64,000 bases of DNA from Algiphilus sp. (GCF_023145115.1 NZ_JAGLEJ010000030.1:1-64000), one strand, 5' to 3'. Positions 16,416 through 26,439 are shown, counted from the stretch's first letter. Notes: a model not told the origin generated them from the sequence alone. Made by a program: numbers and translations.

Positions 16416-18545
16416 TCAGGCTGCCTGCGCGCGGATGTAGGCCGAGAAGCCGGGCGGCGGGTGCAGCGGTCGCGAGCGGCCCGACAGCACGGAGTCGCGC
16501 AGCTCGTGCCAGGCGAAGCGCTCTATGCCGCCGTCGTTGTCGATCGCCGAGAAGTGCACGTCCTGACCCGGGTGGGCGCTGCTTTCCACACGCGCGAACA
16601 GCGGCCGCGCGTCGGCATCGATGCCGATGCGCCACCAGTCGCCGACGCGCAGCTGCGCCGACAGCCAGCTGTCGGTGCTCTCGGGCAGCGCGGTGCGCGC
16701 GCTGCCCTCGGCGGTTTCGGTGATGTCGGGTTGGCGCGGGGCGGTATCGGCCGCGGGCGCCTCGGCCTCCTGCCCGCTCTCCGCCGCGCGTTCGGGCGGC
16801 GGCGCTTCGCGGTCCTGGAATCGCTGGTCGCCGAGCAGCTCGTCGAGCGAGACCGCGGCCTCGCAGGCGGCAGCGTGGAGCTGGCGGTAGCGCACCATGA
16901 TGCGATTGAGTGCGGGAAGGCGCGCGCCGGCGGCGTGCAGCGTGCGGGCGCTGCGCTCGACCAGCGATTCGAAGGCATCGCGGGCGTCGACCGCGCTGGC
17001 GGGATCGATGCCGTCCGCCAGCGCACTCAGCATGTCGCGCGCGTCGCGTACGGTGCGCGAGCGCTCGCCCTTGCTGATCCAGGCCCACGCCAGGTAGGGC
17101 ACCATCACGGTACGCAGCCAGGCGTTGCCGCCCTCGATCAGCGTGCGCTGGTCGAGCAGCGCATCCACTTCCGCGCCGGCGAAGCGCCGCGCCCGCTCCA
17201 CCGCGCGCTGCGAGCGCGCGCGCCGGCTTTCGGCGAGCGAGTTGGCAACCTGCTCCTCGTCCGGCAGGCGCCGTTGCTGGCGGGAGAAGTCCCGCGGCAG
17301 TTGCACCGATTCGGCGAGCCGGCCGATGACGTCCTGAAGCTCCTCGAGGATGCGCGTGGTCTGGGCGTCGCGGGTCGGCGAGGCGCCCTCCGCCACCACC
17401 TGATCGAGCAGCGAGCGGATGCGGTGCCCGGAATCGGACAGCAGCTCCGGTTGCGCAGCGCTCAGTCGCATCAGCGGCATGATCAGCGGCTGCAGGATGT
17501 CGCGGGCCCGCTCCGGGGATGGCGCCATCGCCGCGTAGCCGCCCAGCATCTGATCGAGGCGCTGGGTGTGCAGATCGGCGAACTGCTGCGCGGACTGGAA
17601 GTAGGCGCCCGACATGCCGCTGCTGCTGCGACCCGCGCCCTGACCGCCAGCCCCGGGTGCGGTGCCGCCGCCCTGTCCGGCCCAGCTGTAGGCACCGGCC
17701 GGAATACCGCCGGCGCTGCCACCGGGCACCGGCGCCCCCATGAGCTGCTGCGCGAAGTGGTGCGACACCTGCCCGGCGTCCATGCCGTAGGTGGCGGACG
17801 TCGCCTGCTGGCCCGACTGCGCGGCGGCATCGTTCGCCATGCCCGCGAAGCCGCCGTCGGCGGCGGTGTCCCCGGGGGGCGGGGTCGCGGTGGCGCTCGG
17901 TTGCGGCGCGGCCACGCCCGCCGCGGCGAGATCCCGCTCGATGAGTGCGTAGCCTGCGCTCAGGGCGGGCGTGGCGCAGCGTTCGAAGAGCTTGAACAGG
18001 ATGACCTGCATGCCGGCGTCGAGCTCGAGCGTGGCGGCGGCCTCGCGGAAGGTCTGCGCCACGTGCTCGGTCGAGATCCGCCAGCGCAGACCGCGCTGGT
18101 CCGGGGTATCGCCGCTGCCGTCTCCGGTGTCCAGGGCGGCGAGGCGCAGCATGAGGTCGCCGTGCAGCGCCTCCGAGTGGTTGGTGACGGTGGAGACGAA
18201 GTTCTGCACCGCGAACTCCAGCTCCTGCTGATCGTCCGCCTTCAGTGCCAGCTCGAGCTCGCCTCCGGCGACCGCCGCGTCGTCGGGCGGTGCGCTGCCG
18301 CGGTCGAAGTGCTCCATGAAGGTCTCCACGAAGCTCTCGCGCCGCAGGCGCAGCATGCGCATCAGGTCGATGCAGTCCTGCGTGGTCTTGCTCTTGAGGC
18401 TCTGCGTGTAGGCCCAGTCGAAGAGCACATCGTCGGCCGCCCGCAGGGCGCCGTCGACCGCGGTCCGGAGCTGGTCGCGGAAACGCGTGACGATGCTGCT
18501 GCGCAGCATGTCGAAATCATCATTGTCGCGGCTGCCTTCGCTCAT
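16416..18545 (-). CDS. DUF1631 family protein, 709 aa
   Basis: The ATG at 18545 begins MSEGSRDNDDFDMLRSSIV. The body has family features such as LFDWAYTQSLKSKTTQDCID and LVEIRES-like helices, RIRSLLDQVVAEG and LSDSGHRIRSLL, and a C-terminal PilZ-like beta region (RVGDWWRIGIDADARPLFAR). A low-complexity Gly/Ala/Gln linker occupies about residues 225-320. DUF1631 proteins of gammaproteobacteria have no established function. The frame extends upstream to 18845 but that part overlaps the tetR promoter and gene and is unlikely to be translated. It is transcribed divergently from the RND operon. Confidence 0.75.
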   Translation of the reverse strand: MSEGSRDNDDFDMLRSSIVTRFRDQLRTAVDGALRAADDVLFDWAYTQSLKSKTTQDCIDLMRMLRLRRESFVETFMEHFDRGSAPPDDAAVAGGELELALKADDQQELEFAVQNFVSTVTNHSEALHGDLMLRLAALDTGDGSGDTPDQRGLRWRISTEHVAQTFREAAATLELDAGMQVILFKLFERCATPALSAGYALIERDLAAAGVAAPQPSATATPPPGDTAADGGFAGMANDAAAQSGQQATSATYGMDAGQVSHHFAQQLMGAPVPGGSAGGIPAGAYSWAGQGGGTAPGAGGQGAGRSSSGMSGAYFQSAQQFADLHTQRLDQMLGGYAAMAPSPERARDILQPLIMPLMRLSAAQPELLSDSGHRIRSLLDQVVAEGASPTRDAQTTRILEELQDVIGRLAESVQLPRDFSRQQRRLPDEEQVANSLAESRRARSQRAVERARRFAGAEVDALLDQRTLIEGGNAWLRTVMVPYLAWAWISKGERSRTVRDARDMLSALADGIDPASAVDARDAFESLVERSARTLHAAGARLPALNRIMVRYRQLHAAACEAAVSLDELLGDQRFQDREAPPPERAAESGQEAEAPAADTAPRQPDITETAEGSARTALPESTDSWLSAQLRVGDWWRIGIDADARPLFARVESSAHPGQDVHFSAIDNDGGIERFAWHELRDSVLSGRSRPLHPPPGFSAYIRAQAA

Positions 18546-18671
18546 GGCACGGCCGACGGTGGCGCGGGGGCGGAGCGTACCAATGTAGCAGGCGGAAGCC
18601 GCCAGGAGAAGCGCGTATGCCGGAGACGGCGACGAGATGCGTCTGTTGCCGGACAGACGTCCGTTGACGCT

Positions 18672-18713
18672 TTGACAGTCGCATGAATCCGGTTCATAAT
18701 CTGATTCATGAAC
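18672..18713 (+). promoter_or_regulatory. Sigma-70 promoter with overlapping TetR-type operator
   Basis: TTGACA (18672-18677) and CATAAT (18695-18700) are 17 bp apart, a near-consensus promoter for the tetR-efflux operon. Two inverted repeats overlap it: ATGAA-N5-TTCAT (18683-18697) and GTTCAT-N10-ATGAAC (18692-18713). Repressor bound there would cover the -10 element, so autorepression by the TetR protein encoded directly downstream is the obvious model. Confidence 0.6.
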
Positions 18714-18729
18714 GGAGTCAGGCCAGCGC

Positions 18730-19458
18730 GTGGGCACTAAGGAACGTCGCCAGCGGCAGTTCGCCGAGCGCGAGCAGCTCTTCCTGGATGCGGCCCGGCG
18801 GCTCATCGAGGAGAACGGCCTGCTGCCGTTGCAGATGACGCGCATCGCCGAGGCCGCGGAGTATGCGGTCGGGACCCTCTATCAGCACTTCGCGTCCAAG
18901 GAGGATCTGCTGCTGGCGCTGACCACCGAGGGCGTCCGCGAGCACGGTGCACTGTTCGCCCGTGTGCGCGATTGGGACGCGGCACCACGCGACCGCATCA
19001 TGGCGCTGGCAGTCGCCGACATGGTCTTCGTGCGCCGGAATCCGCAATATTTCCGCATAGCGCAGTACGTATTCTGCGAGGCGGTCTGGGGCAGCACCTC
19101 GGCGGCGCGCCGCGAGGCATTGATGGAGGCCAACGCGCCACTGTCCGAGATTGTCGTGGGGATCATCGAGGAAGCGGTTGCGCGCGGTGATCTGGATATC
19201 GGCGACATGGCGCCGACCGAGCTCTCGACCGGTCTGTGGGCGATGGCGCTGGGCACGCACGATCTCGTCCATGCCGAGGGACTGCTCGCCGACTTCGATG
19301 TACACGAGCCCTATCCGCTCATGTGTCAGCACTTCCAGGCCCTGCTCAACGGCTACGGCTGGGAGCCGCGCGTCAGCACGCTCGACAAGGCCGCCCTGCG
19401 CGCCCTGATCGCGCGCATCAAGACCGAGGTTTTTCATGACCTGTGTGACCACCACTAG
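18730..19458 (+). CDS. TetR/AcrR-family repressor
   Basis: The protein of 242 residues (GTG start) has a canonical TetR N-terminus: the helix-turn-helix runs about 36-57 with MTRIAEAAEYAVGTLYQHF, followed by KEDLLLAL. The C-terminal ligand-binding region is divergent, as usual. Its 3' end overlaps the outer-membrane channel gene by 23 bp, and the adaptor and RND permease genes follow, so it is the first gene of the operon it presumably regulates. The palindromes over the promoter at 18672-18713 are candidate operators. The inducer is unknown. Confidence 0.85.
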   Translation: MGTKERRQRQFAEREQLFLDAARRLIEENGLLPLQMTRIAEAAEYAVGTLYQHFASKEDLLLALTTEGVREHGALFARVRDWDAAPRDRIMALAVADMVFVRRNPQYFRIAQYVFCEAVWGSTSAARREALMEANAPLSEIVVGIIEEAVARGDLDIGDMAPTELSTGLWAMALGTHDLVHAEGLLADFDVHEPYPLMCQHFQALLNGYGWEPRVSTLDKAALRALIARIKTEVFHDLCDHH

Positions 19459-20818
19459 GCGCGGCGCCCGCCGCGCGCTGCTCGCTACCGCGGTGCTGGC
19501 GCTGACGGCGCCGGCGTCGGCGCCGGCAATGACCCTCACCGAGGCGGTCGAGGCCGCCGTGCAGCACGATCCCGCGGTGCGGGCCTCGATCGCACAGGCC
19601 GAGGCCGAGCGCGAGGCGGGCGCCCAGGACATCGGCAGCCGGCTGCCGCAGCTGCAAGTATCCGGATCCGGCGCCTACCAGCGCACCGATTCCGACGGCG
19701 TCTTCGGCACCACCTCCGACACCTATACCGCCTGGGGCGCGCAGATCGAGGCCCGGCAGGCGCTGTTCCGTCTCGACTGGACGGCACGCGGCGATCGCGC
19801 GGAAGCCTATGAAGCACTCGCCGACGAGGGCCTGCGCGAGCGTTCGCAGGCGCTGCTGGTGCGCGTGGCGTCGCGCTTCTTCACCGTGCTCGACGCCGAG
19901 GACGCGGTGCGCCAGCGCCGCAACGAGGCACGCGCGGTGGAGGCGGCCTACAAGGACGCGCAGGATCGCTACGAAGTGGAGCTCATTCCGCGTACCGACC
20001 TGGTCGAGGCGCAGTCGCGGCACGATCTGGCGCAGGCGCAGCTGCTGACCGCCGAACGCGCGCTGGAAAATGCGCTCGACGCGCTCGAAGAGACCACGGG
20101 CCGTCGCCCCGAGCAGCTGCCGCAGCTGGGCGACACGCTGCAGTTTCCCGAACTCGAGCCGGAATCGCTGACTGCGTGGGTGGAGGCCGCCGAGGCACGC
20201 AATCCGGCGCTCGCCCAGGCGCGTGCCGAGCTCTCGGTGACGCGCGCCGACGTGCGCAGCAGCAAGGCGGCGCGCATGCCCGAGCTGGACCTGGTGGCGC
20301 GCGCCGGCATCGATGACAGCAGCGACTTCGTGTTCGGCCAGCGCGTCGAGGACGAATCCATCGGTATCGAGCTGGTGATGCCGCTCTACAACGGCGGCAC
20401 CCTGGCCGCCCGCGAGCGCGAGGCCGCGGCCCGGTTGCGCGCTGCCGAAGCCGAAGTCGCCCGCCTCGAAGGCGAGACCCGCCGACTGGTGAGCGAGCGC
20501 TATCGTGCCGTCTCCTCGGCGCGCACCGAGGTGCGCGCCTTCGCGCGCGCACTCGAGTCGGCGCGGGCCGCCGAGCAGGCCACGCGCAACGGCTACGAGG
20601 CCGGCACCCGCACCATCACCGACGTGCTCGACGCCACCTCCCGGGTGGCGCAGGCACGGCGCGACCTCAACAGCACCCGCTATCAGCTTCTCAACAGCGT
20701 GCTGGCGCTCAAGCAGTCGGTCGGCGAGATCGACCGCGGCGACTTCCGCCAGATCGACGCGCTGCTGCGCCACTCCGAACCCGCCGCCGCAACCGACGCA
20801 CCGAAGGATCCGTCATGA
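19436..20818 (+). CDS. TolC-family outer-membrane efflux channel (pump 1)
   Basis: A 460-residue protein with a signal peptide (LLATAVLALTAPASAPA) followed by the TolC start MTLTEAVEAAVQHDPAVRAS. It then has the two long alpha-helical repeats of the family, e.g. LVEAQSRHDLAQAQL and TITDVLDATSRVAQARRDL, with a beta-barrel segment between them (PELDLVARAGIDDSSDF). It forms the exit duct of the tripartite pump encoded with the next two genes. It overlaps the tetR gene upstream and the adaptor gene downstream by 4 bp (ATGA), so expression is tightly coupled. Confidence 0.88.
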   Translation: MTCVTTTRRGARRALLATAVLALTAPASAPAMTLTEAVEAAVQHDPAVRASIAQAEAEREAGAQDIGSRLPQLQVSGSGAYQRTDSDGVFGTTSDTYTAWGAQIEARQALFRLDWTARGDRAEAYEALADEGLRERSQALLVRVASRFFTVLDAEDAVRQRRNEARAVEAAYKDAQDRYEVELIPRTDLVEAQSRHDLAQAQLLTAERALENALDALEETTGRRPEQLPQLGDTLQFPELEPESLTAWVEAAEARNPALAQARAELSVTRADVRSSKAARMPELDLVARAGIDDSSDFVFGQRVEDESIGIELVMPLYNGGTLAAREREAAARLRAAEAEVARLEGETRRLVSERYRAVSSARTEVRAFARALESARAAEQATRNGYEAGTRTITDVLDATSRVAQARRDLNSTRYQLLNSVLALKQSVGEIDRGDFRQIDALLRHSEPAAATDAPKDPS

Positions 20819-21993
20819 CCACCAAGCGATCGACCACCAAGCGAATGATCATCATGCTCGTCATCGCGGGCGTGGTATTCGGCGGCATCTTCGGCATGAA
20901 GGAGTTCGGCCGTCTGGCGATGGTCGACTTCCTCGAGAACATGCCGACGCCGCCCGCCACCATCGCCGCCTCGGACGCGCAGACCATGACGTGGCGTTCG
21001 AAGATCAATGCCGTGGGCAGCCTGCGCGCGGTCAACGGCACCGATGTCGCCAACGAGGTGGCCGGCATCGTTACCGCCATCCACTTCGAATCCGGCGACG
21101 AGGTCAGCAAGGGCGATCTGCTGGTGGAGCTCGACTCGGCGACCGAAGCCGCCGAGCTGCAGCGCCTGAAGGCGGATGCCGAGCTCGCCGCGGTCACGCT
21201 CAAGCGGCGCAAGCGCCTGTTCGAGCTGGAGTCGATCTCGCGCGCCGAGCTCGACGAGGCCGAGAGCCAGGCCGGCGTGGCGCGCGCCGCGGTGGCGGCG
21301 CAGCAGGCGCTGCTGGAGCAGAAGCGCATCAAGGCGCCCTTCGACGGCAAGCTCGGCATCCGCCGGGTCAGCCTCGGCCAGTTCGTGGCCGCCGGCTCGC
21401 CCGTCGTGGCGCTCGAATCGGTGAACCCGATCGAGGTCGACTTCTCGCTGCCCGAGGACACGCTCGCTCGCGTCGAGCCCGGGCTCGGGGTGACGGTGCG
21501 CGTCGACGCCTTCGACGGCGAGGTCTTCGAGGGCCGCATCACGGCGCTGGAGTCGCGCGTGAATGCCGATACCCGCAACTACGACGTGCGCGCCACGCTG
21601 CCCAATGCCGACGGCCGGCTGCGCCCCGGCCAGTTCGCGCGCGTCAGCGTCGAGATGCCCGAGTCGCGCGAGGTGGTGGTGGTGCCGCGCACGGCCGTGC
21701 AGTACAGCTCCTACGGCACGTCCGTCTACATCGTGCAGAAGGACCCGGACAAGGGGCCGCCACCGGCCGAGCCCAATCCCAACATGCCGCCCTACACCGA
21801 TCTCATGGTGCGCCAGCGCTTCGTCGAGCTCGGCGAGGCCCGCGGCGACTTCATCGCGGTGAGCGAGGGCCTGGAGGCCGGCGAGCGCGTCGCCGTCACC
21901 GGTCTGCTCAAGCTCAGCAACGGCCAGCCCATCCTCATCAACGACGAGGGAGCGCCCGAGGCCGAACTGGAGCCCGAGGTGCCGCGGGGCTAA
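20815..21993 (+). CDS. RND efflux periplasmic adaptor (pump 1)
   Basis: A membrane-fusion protein of 392 residues. It has an N-terminal membrane anchor (MIIMLVIAGVVFGGIFGM), a lipoyl/barrel-sandwich half (GIVTAIHFESGDEVSKGDLL), an alpha hairpin around LKRRKRLFELESISRAELDE, the second lipoyl half (IKAPFDGKLGIRRVSLGQFV) and beta-barrel and membrane-proximal domains to the end. The start overlaps the tolC-like stop by 4 bp. It links the RND permease to the outer-membrane channel. Confidence 0.88.
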   Translation: MTTKRSTTKRMIIMLVIAGVVFGGIFGMKEFGRLAMVDFLENMPTPPATIAASDAQTMTWRSKINAVGSLRAVNGTDVANEVAGIVTAIHFESGDEVSKGDLLVELDSATEAAELQRLKADAELAAVTLKRRKRLFELESISRAELDEAESQAGVARAAVAAQQALLEQKRIKAPFDGKLGIRRVSLGQFVAAGSPVVALESVNPIEVDFSLPEDTLARVEPGLGVTVRVDAFDGEVFEGRITALESRVNADTRNYDVRATLPNADGRLRPGQFARVSVEMPESREVVVVPRTAVQYSSYGTSVYIVQKDPDKGPPPAEPNPNMPPYTDLMVRQRFVELGEARGDFIAVSEGLEAGERVAVTGLLKLSNGQPILINDEGAPEAELEPEVPRG

Positions 21994-22047
21994 CCCCCCG
22001 CCCGCGCTCGCACCGTCCCCCACGCACGCGAACCCGTACGACCGCCC

Positions 22048-25000
22048 ATGCAATTCACCGACATCTTCATTCGCCGACCGGTACTGGCGAGCGTGCTCAG
22101 CCTGGTCATCCTGCTGCTGGGCATCCGGGCCGGGTTCGATCTCACCGTGCGCGAGTACCCCGAGATCCAGAACGCGCAGCTCAGCGTGACGGTGCCGTAC
22201 CCGGGCGCCGATGCCGAGCTCGTCGCCGGCTTCGTCACGCGGCCGCTGGAGCGCGAGATCGCCACCGCCGACGGCATCGACTTCCTGAGCTCGTCGAGTC
22301 AGCAGGGGCAGGCCACGATCACGGCCTACCTGGAGATCGACAAGGACCCCAACGAGGCCCTCACCGAGATCTCCACCAAGGTCGACAAGCTGCGCAATCA
22401 GCTTCCCGAGGCCGCCGAGGATCCCATCGTGCAGATCGCCGAGAGCGGCGGCACGGCCTCGATGTACGTCTCGTTCTACTCCGAGGTGCTCAACAACACC
22501 CAGATCGCGGACTACATCATCCGCGAGGTGCAGCCGGAGCTGGCCAGCATTCCGGGCCTGGAGAGCGCCATGCTGATCGGCGGTCAGCCCTATGCCATGC
22601 GGGTCTGGCTCAAGCCCGACGAGCTCGCGGCGCACGATCTCACCGCGGCCGAGGTGATGGCCGCGCTGCGCAGCCAGAACGTCCTGTCGGCGGTGGGCGA
22701 GACCAAGGGCAGCTACGTCCGCATCGGTCTGGCATCGAACACCGACCTGCAGAGCGCTGCGGCCTTCCGGGAGCTGGTGGTCAGTGCGCGCGGCGATGAC
22801 ATCGTCCGACTCGCCGACATCGCGGAGGTCGAGCTCGGTGCCGAGCGCTACGACGCATCGGCGCGCTGGGACGGCGAGAGCGCGATCTTCATCGGCATCG
22901 AGGTGCGCCCCGAAGCCAACGTGCTCGATGTCGTCGACGGCGTGCGCGAACGACTCCCGGACATCTTCGACCGCATGCCGGAGGGGATGGAGGGCGAGAT
23001 CGGCTTCGACAGCACGATCTACATCCGCGACGCCATCGAGGAAGTGCTGATGACCATCATCGAGGCGGTGGTCATCGTGCTCGTGGTCATCTTCCTGTTC
23101 CTGGGATCGTTGCGCAGCGCGCTGATTCCGGCGGTGACGGTGCCGCTGTCGCTGGTCGGCGTGATGTTCGTGATGCTGGCCATGGGCTACAGCCTCAATC
23201 TGCTGACCCTGCTGGCGATGGTGCTGGCCATCGGCATGGTGGTGGACGACGCCATCATCGTGCTGGAGAACATCCACCGACACATCGAGGAGGGCATGGC
23301 GCCGAACGAGGCCGCCATCAAGGGCGCGCGCGAGCTGGTCGGGCCGGTGATCGCGATGACTCTGACCCTGGTCGCCGTGTTCGCGCCCATCGGCTTCCTC
23401 AGCGGCATCACCGGGACACTGTTCTCGGAGTTCGCCTTCACGCTGGCCGGGGCGGTCCTGATCTCGGGCATCATCGCCCTGACGCTCACGCCCATGATGT
23501 GCGCGCGCATCCTGAAGCGGACGCACGGCGAAGACGGCGGTGGCGGCGGCAAGGGCGGCGACCGTCTCGCGGCCTGGCTCGACGACAGGTTCGAGAGCTG
23601 GCGCCAGGGCTACAAGCGCCGCCTGCACGGCGCCCTCGACACCCGCATCGTCATCGCGGTGTTCGGCGCCATCGTGCTGGTGTCGTGCTACTTCCTGTTC
23701 ACCACCACCCAGTCCGAGCTCGCGCCGCCCGAGGACTACGGTTTCGCCATCCTCATCAACGAGGTCGACGGCTACGCCACCATCGAGTACCTCGACGAAG
23801 CCACCAAGCAGGCCGAGCGCATCGCCTTCGCGCACGAGGAGATCGCGCACGGCTTCACGCTCAACGGCGGCGATGCCGCGCAGGGGTCGAACGGCTTCAC
23901 CGGCCTGATCGCGTCGTCGTGGACCGAGCGCGGCAAGACCACCAAGCAGATCGTCGACGAGCTCTCCAACCAGATTTCCCAGGTTCCGGCGCTGCGGACC
24001 GCGGTAGTGCAGCCGCCGCCGCTGCCCACGCCCGGGCAGGGCTATCCGGTGGAGTTCGTGCTCAAGTCGACGCAGTCGCCGGAGATCGTGTCCGAGACCT
24101 CGGACGAGGTCATCAAGCGCGCGCGGGAGACCAACAAGTTCTTCTACGTGTCATCCCGCCAGCGCGTCGATCAGCCCGAGACAGTGGTCGACGTCGATCG
24201 CGAGAAGGCGGCGCTGCTCGGCATCGACATGCAGCAGCTCAGCGCCGATCTGGCGTCCTTCATGGCCGGCGGCGAGGTCAACCGCTTCGCGCTCGATGGA
24301 CGTTCCTACCGCGTCGTGCAGCAGGTGCAGCGCACCGACCGCCTGAACCCGTCGCAGCTCGCGGACTTCCACATCCGCGCCGGCAACGGCGAGCTCATCC
24401 CGCTGTCGACGGTGGCAACGCTGCGCGACGAGGTGACGCCGCGACTGATCACGCGCGCGCAGCAGCTCAATGCCGACACCATCATCGCGGTGCCGCGGCC
24501 GGACATCTCGCAGGGCGAGGCGCTGGAGACGCTCGAGGGCATCGCGCGCGAGGTCATGCCGGACGGCTTCCAGGTCGACTACTCGGGCACTTCACGCCAG
24601 TACGTGCAGGAAGGTCAGGCGATGCTCACCACCTTCGCCTTCGCGCTCATCATCATCTACCTGGTGCTGGCGGCGCAGTTCGAGTCGTTCCGCGATCCGC
24701 TGATCATGCTGGTGACGGTGCCGATGTCCATCTCGGGCGCGCTGCTCGTGCTCAACATCTTCGGCATCACCAACGGCATGCAGATCACCAGCCTGCCGGC
24801 GACGCTCAACATCTACACCCAGGTCGGCCTGGTCACGCTCATCGGCGTGATCTCCAAGCACGGCATCCTCATCGTCGAGTTCGCCAACAAGCTGCAGCAG
24901 CAGGGGCTGGCCAAGCGCGAGGCGATCGAGGAGGCGGCGTCGATCCGCCTGCGTCCGGTGCTGATGACGACGGCCGCACTGGTGGTGGCGATGTTCCCGC

Positions 25001-25164
25001 TGCTCATCGCCGACGGCCCGGGCGCGGCCGCGCGCTTCGCCATCGGCATCGTCATCGCCGCCGGCATGACCATCGGCACCCTGTTCACGCTCTACGTGGT
25101 GCCGGCGATGTACCTCTACATCGGGCGCGACTACAGCGCCGAGGCGCAGCCGGCGGCCGCCTAG
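22048..25164 (+). CDS. RND efflux permease, AcrB/HAE1-like (pump 1)
   Basis: The 1,038-residue length, the start MQFTDIFIRRPVLASVLSLV and twelve predicted transmembrane helices in two repeats mark an inner-membrane RND transporter. TM4 carries the proton-relay pair in GMVVDDAIIVLENIHRH (Asp-Asp), as in AcrB and other hydrophobe/amphiphile exporters. Porter-domain motifs include VPYPGADAELVAGFVTRPLE and the C-terminal VGLVTLIGVISKHGILIVEF. It is the last gene of the operon tetR-tolC-adaptor-permease. The substrates cannot be told from sequence. Confidence 0.9.
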   Translation: MQFTDIFIRRPVLASVLSLVILLLGIRAGFDLTVREYPEIQNAQLSVTVPYPGADAELVAGFVTRPLEREIATADGIDFLSSSSQQGQATITAYLEIDKDPNEALTEISTKVDKLRNQLPEAAEDPIVQIAESGGTASMYVSFYSEVLNNTQIADYIIREVQPELASIPGLESAMLIGGQPYAMRVWLKPDELAAHDLTAAEVMAALRSQNVLSAVGETKGSYVRIGLASNTDLQSAAAFRELVVSARGDDIVRLADIAEVELGAERYDASARWDGESAIFIGIEVRPEANVLDVVDGVRERLPDIFDRMPEGMEGEIGFDSTIYIRDAIEEVLMTIIEAVVIVLVVIFLFLGSLRSALIPAVTVPLSLVGVMFVMLAMGYSLNLLTLLAMVLAIGMVVDDAIIVLENIHRHIEEGMAPNEAAIKGARELVGPVIAMTLTLVAVFAPIGFLSGITGTLFSEFAFTLAGAVLISGIIALTLTPMMCARILKRTHGEDGGGGGKGGDRLAAWLDDRFESWRQGYKRRLHGALDTRIVIAVFGAIVLVSCYFLFTTTQSELAPPEDYGFAILINEVDGYATIEYLDEATKQAERIAFAHEEIAHGFTLNGGDAAQGSNGFTGLIASSWTERGKTTKQIVDELSNQISQVPALRTAVVQPPPLPTPGQGYPVEFVLKSTQSPEIVSETSDEVIKRARETNKFFYVSSRQRVDQPETVVDVDREKAALLGIDMQQLSADLASFMAGGEVNRFALDGRSYRVVQQVQRTDRLNPSQLADFHIRAGNGELIPLSTVATLRDEVTPRLITRAQQLNADTIIAVPRPDISQGEALETLEGIAREVMPDGFQVDYSGTSRQYVQEGQAMLTTFAFALIIIYLVLAAQFESFRDPLIMLVTVPMSISGALLVLNIFGITNGMQITSLPATLNIYTQVGLVTLIGVISKHGILIVEFANKLQQQGLAKREAIEEAASIRLRPVLMTTAALVVAMFPLLIADGPGAAARFAIGIVIAAGMTIGTLFTLYVVPAMYLYIGRDYSAEAQPAAA

Positions 25165-25165
25165 T

Positions 25166-26305
25166 TCAGAGGGCCGCGCGCAGCACGTCGACCAGCCGGT
25201 CGAGCTGCGCGCGGTCCACGTTCAGGTGCGGCGCGATGCGCAGGCCACCGCCGCGGCGCGAGAACACGATGCCGGCGTCGGCGACCGCCGCGGCGACCGC
25301 GTCGAGGCGCTCCGCGGGCGGGCGCAGCGTGCACATGTGCGCGGCGTGGTCGGCCGGCATCAGCGCCGCCATGCCGTGCGCGGACAGGCGCTCGCCGAGA
25401 TGGCCGGTGAGCGCGGCGAGCCGGTCGCGGATGCCGGGCACGGTCCAGTCCGACAGCTGCTGCATGGCGGCCGTCGCCATCGCCACGTCCACCGGCCGCG
25501 CGAAGGCGCCGGCGTCGAAGCGCGACGCACCCGGGCGGTAGGGCGGCAGCGGCTCGGGCGAGGCGGTGCCGAAGCTCTCGCGGTATTCGCGCGCCAGCCA
25601 GGTCTCCTCGATGGGGCTGCCGTGCGCGCGCCAGTGCGGTGCCGCCCACAGCCAGCCGAAGCCGAGCGCCCCGAGCAGCCACTTGTGACCGGCGCTGGCC
25701 ACGAAGTCCGGCGCGATGCCGTCGAAGTCGAAGGGCAGCGCGCCCAGCGACTGGCTGGCATCCACCACCAGCGCCGCGCCCCGGTCGCGCGCGGCGCGGG
25801 CGATGGCGTGCAGATCCAGCGGCGCGCCGTCGGTCCAGTACACCGGCGGCACGCAGACCACCGCGGTACGGTCGTCGATGCTGCGCAGCACCGCGTCGGT
25901 CCAGGTCTCGCCGGCCTCCGGGGCGGCGTCGATGCAGGCGCCGCCGTCGCGCTCTGCCGCCACCATCCACGCGTTGCGGTTGGAGGGGTATTCGCCGGCC
26001 AGCAGGACGGCCGTGCGGTCGGCTCCCAGCGGCAGATTGCGCGCCGCCACCGCGATGCCGTAGCTGGCCGCGGGCACGAAGGCGAGGCCCGCCGGCTCGG
26101 TGCCGAGGGTGTCGGCGGCGAGCGCGCGCAGGGCCTCGATGTGGTCGAACCACGCCTCGATGTCGAAGGCCCACGAGCGCGCGCTCTGGTCGACGGCATC
26201 GTGGGCGGCCGCGTTCACCGCGTGCAGGCGCGGGCCGCTGGCCGCGGCATTGAGGTAGATGATGTCGTCGGGCAGCGCGAATGGCGATGCGGATGCTGCG
26301 GGCAT
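25166..26305 (-). CDS. Class V aminotransferase-fold PLP enzyme, EgtE-like candidate
   Basis: From ATG 26305 (AGGAG a few bases upstream) the 379-residue protein has the cysteine desulfurase/selenocysteine lyase fold: YLNAAASGPRL near residue 17, VVDASQSLGALPFDFD (PLP-binding Asp182) and SAGHKWLLG with Schiff-base Lys208. It lies back to back with egtB-egtD. The final C-S lyase of ergothioneine synthesis, EgtE, belongs to this fold, so that role is a reasonable inference, but desulfurase or lyase activity on another substrate cannot be excluded. Its 3' end meets the efflux operon tail to tail with a 1-bp gap. Confidence 0.7.
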   Translation of the reverse strand: MPAASASPFALPDDIIYLNAAASGPRLHAVNAAAHDAVDQSARSWAFDIEAWFDHIEALRALAADTLGTEPAGLAFVPAASYGIAVAARNLPLGADRTAVLLAGEYPSNRNAWMVAAERDGGACIDAAPEAGETWTDAVLRSIDDRTAVVCVPPVYWTDGAPLDLHAIARAARDRGAALVVDASQSLGALPFDFDGIAPDFVASAGHKWLLGALGFGWLWAAPHWRAHGSPIEETWLAREYRESFGTASPEPLPPYRPGASRFDAGAFARPVDVAMATAAMQQLSDWTVPGIRDRLAALTGHLGERLSAHGMAALMPADHAAHMCTLRPPAERLDAVAAAVADAGIVFSRRGGGLRIAPHLNVDRAQLDRLVDVLRAAL

Positions 26306-26439
26306 GGCGTGGCTCCTGGCTCGTGCCGCGGCCCGTCGCGGCGCCGCAGTGGACGGCGGCCGGGCAACGGTGACGCGTGTCATCGTGCTTATCGTATCCT
26401 CGTCCCACATCAGAACGAGCGCGACGACGCGCATCGGGC

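Noticed and set aside
18546..18845. Upstream extension of the DUF1631 gene
   Set aside because: It would overlap the tetR promoter and gene; the ATG at 18545 gives the family-like N-terminus.
20683..23850. 1,055-aa ORF opposite the RND pump 1 genes
   Set aside because: His/Arg/Asp-rich shadow of the real adaptor and permease frames.
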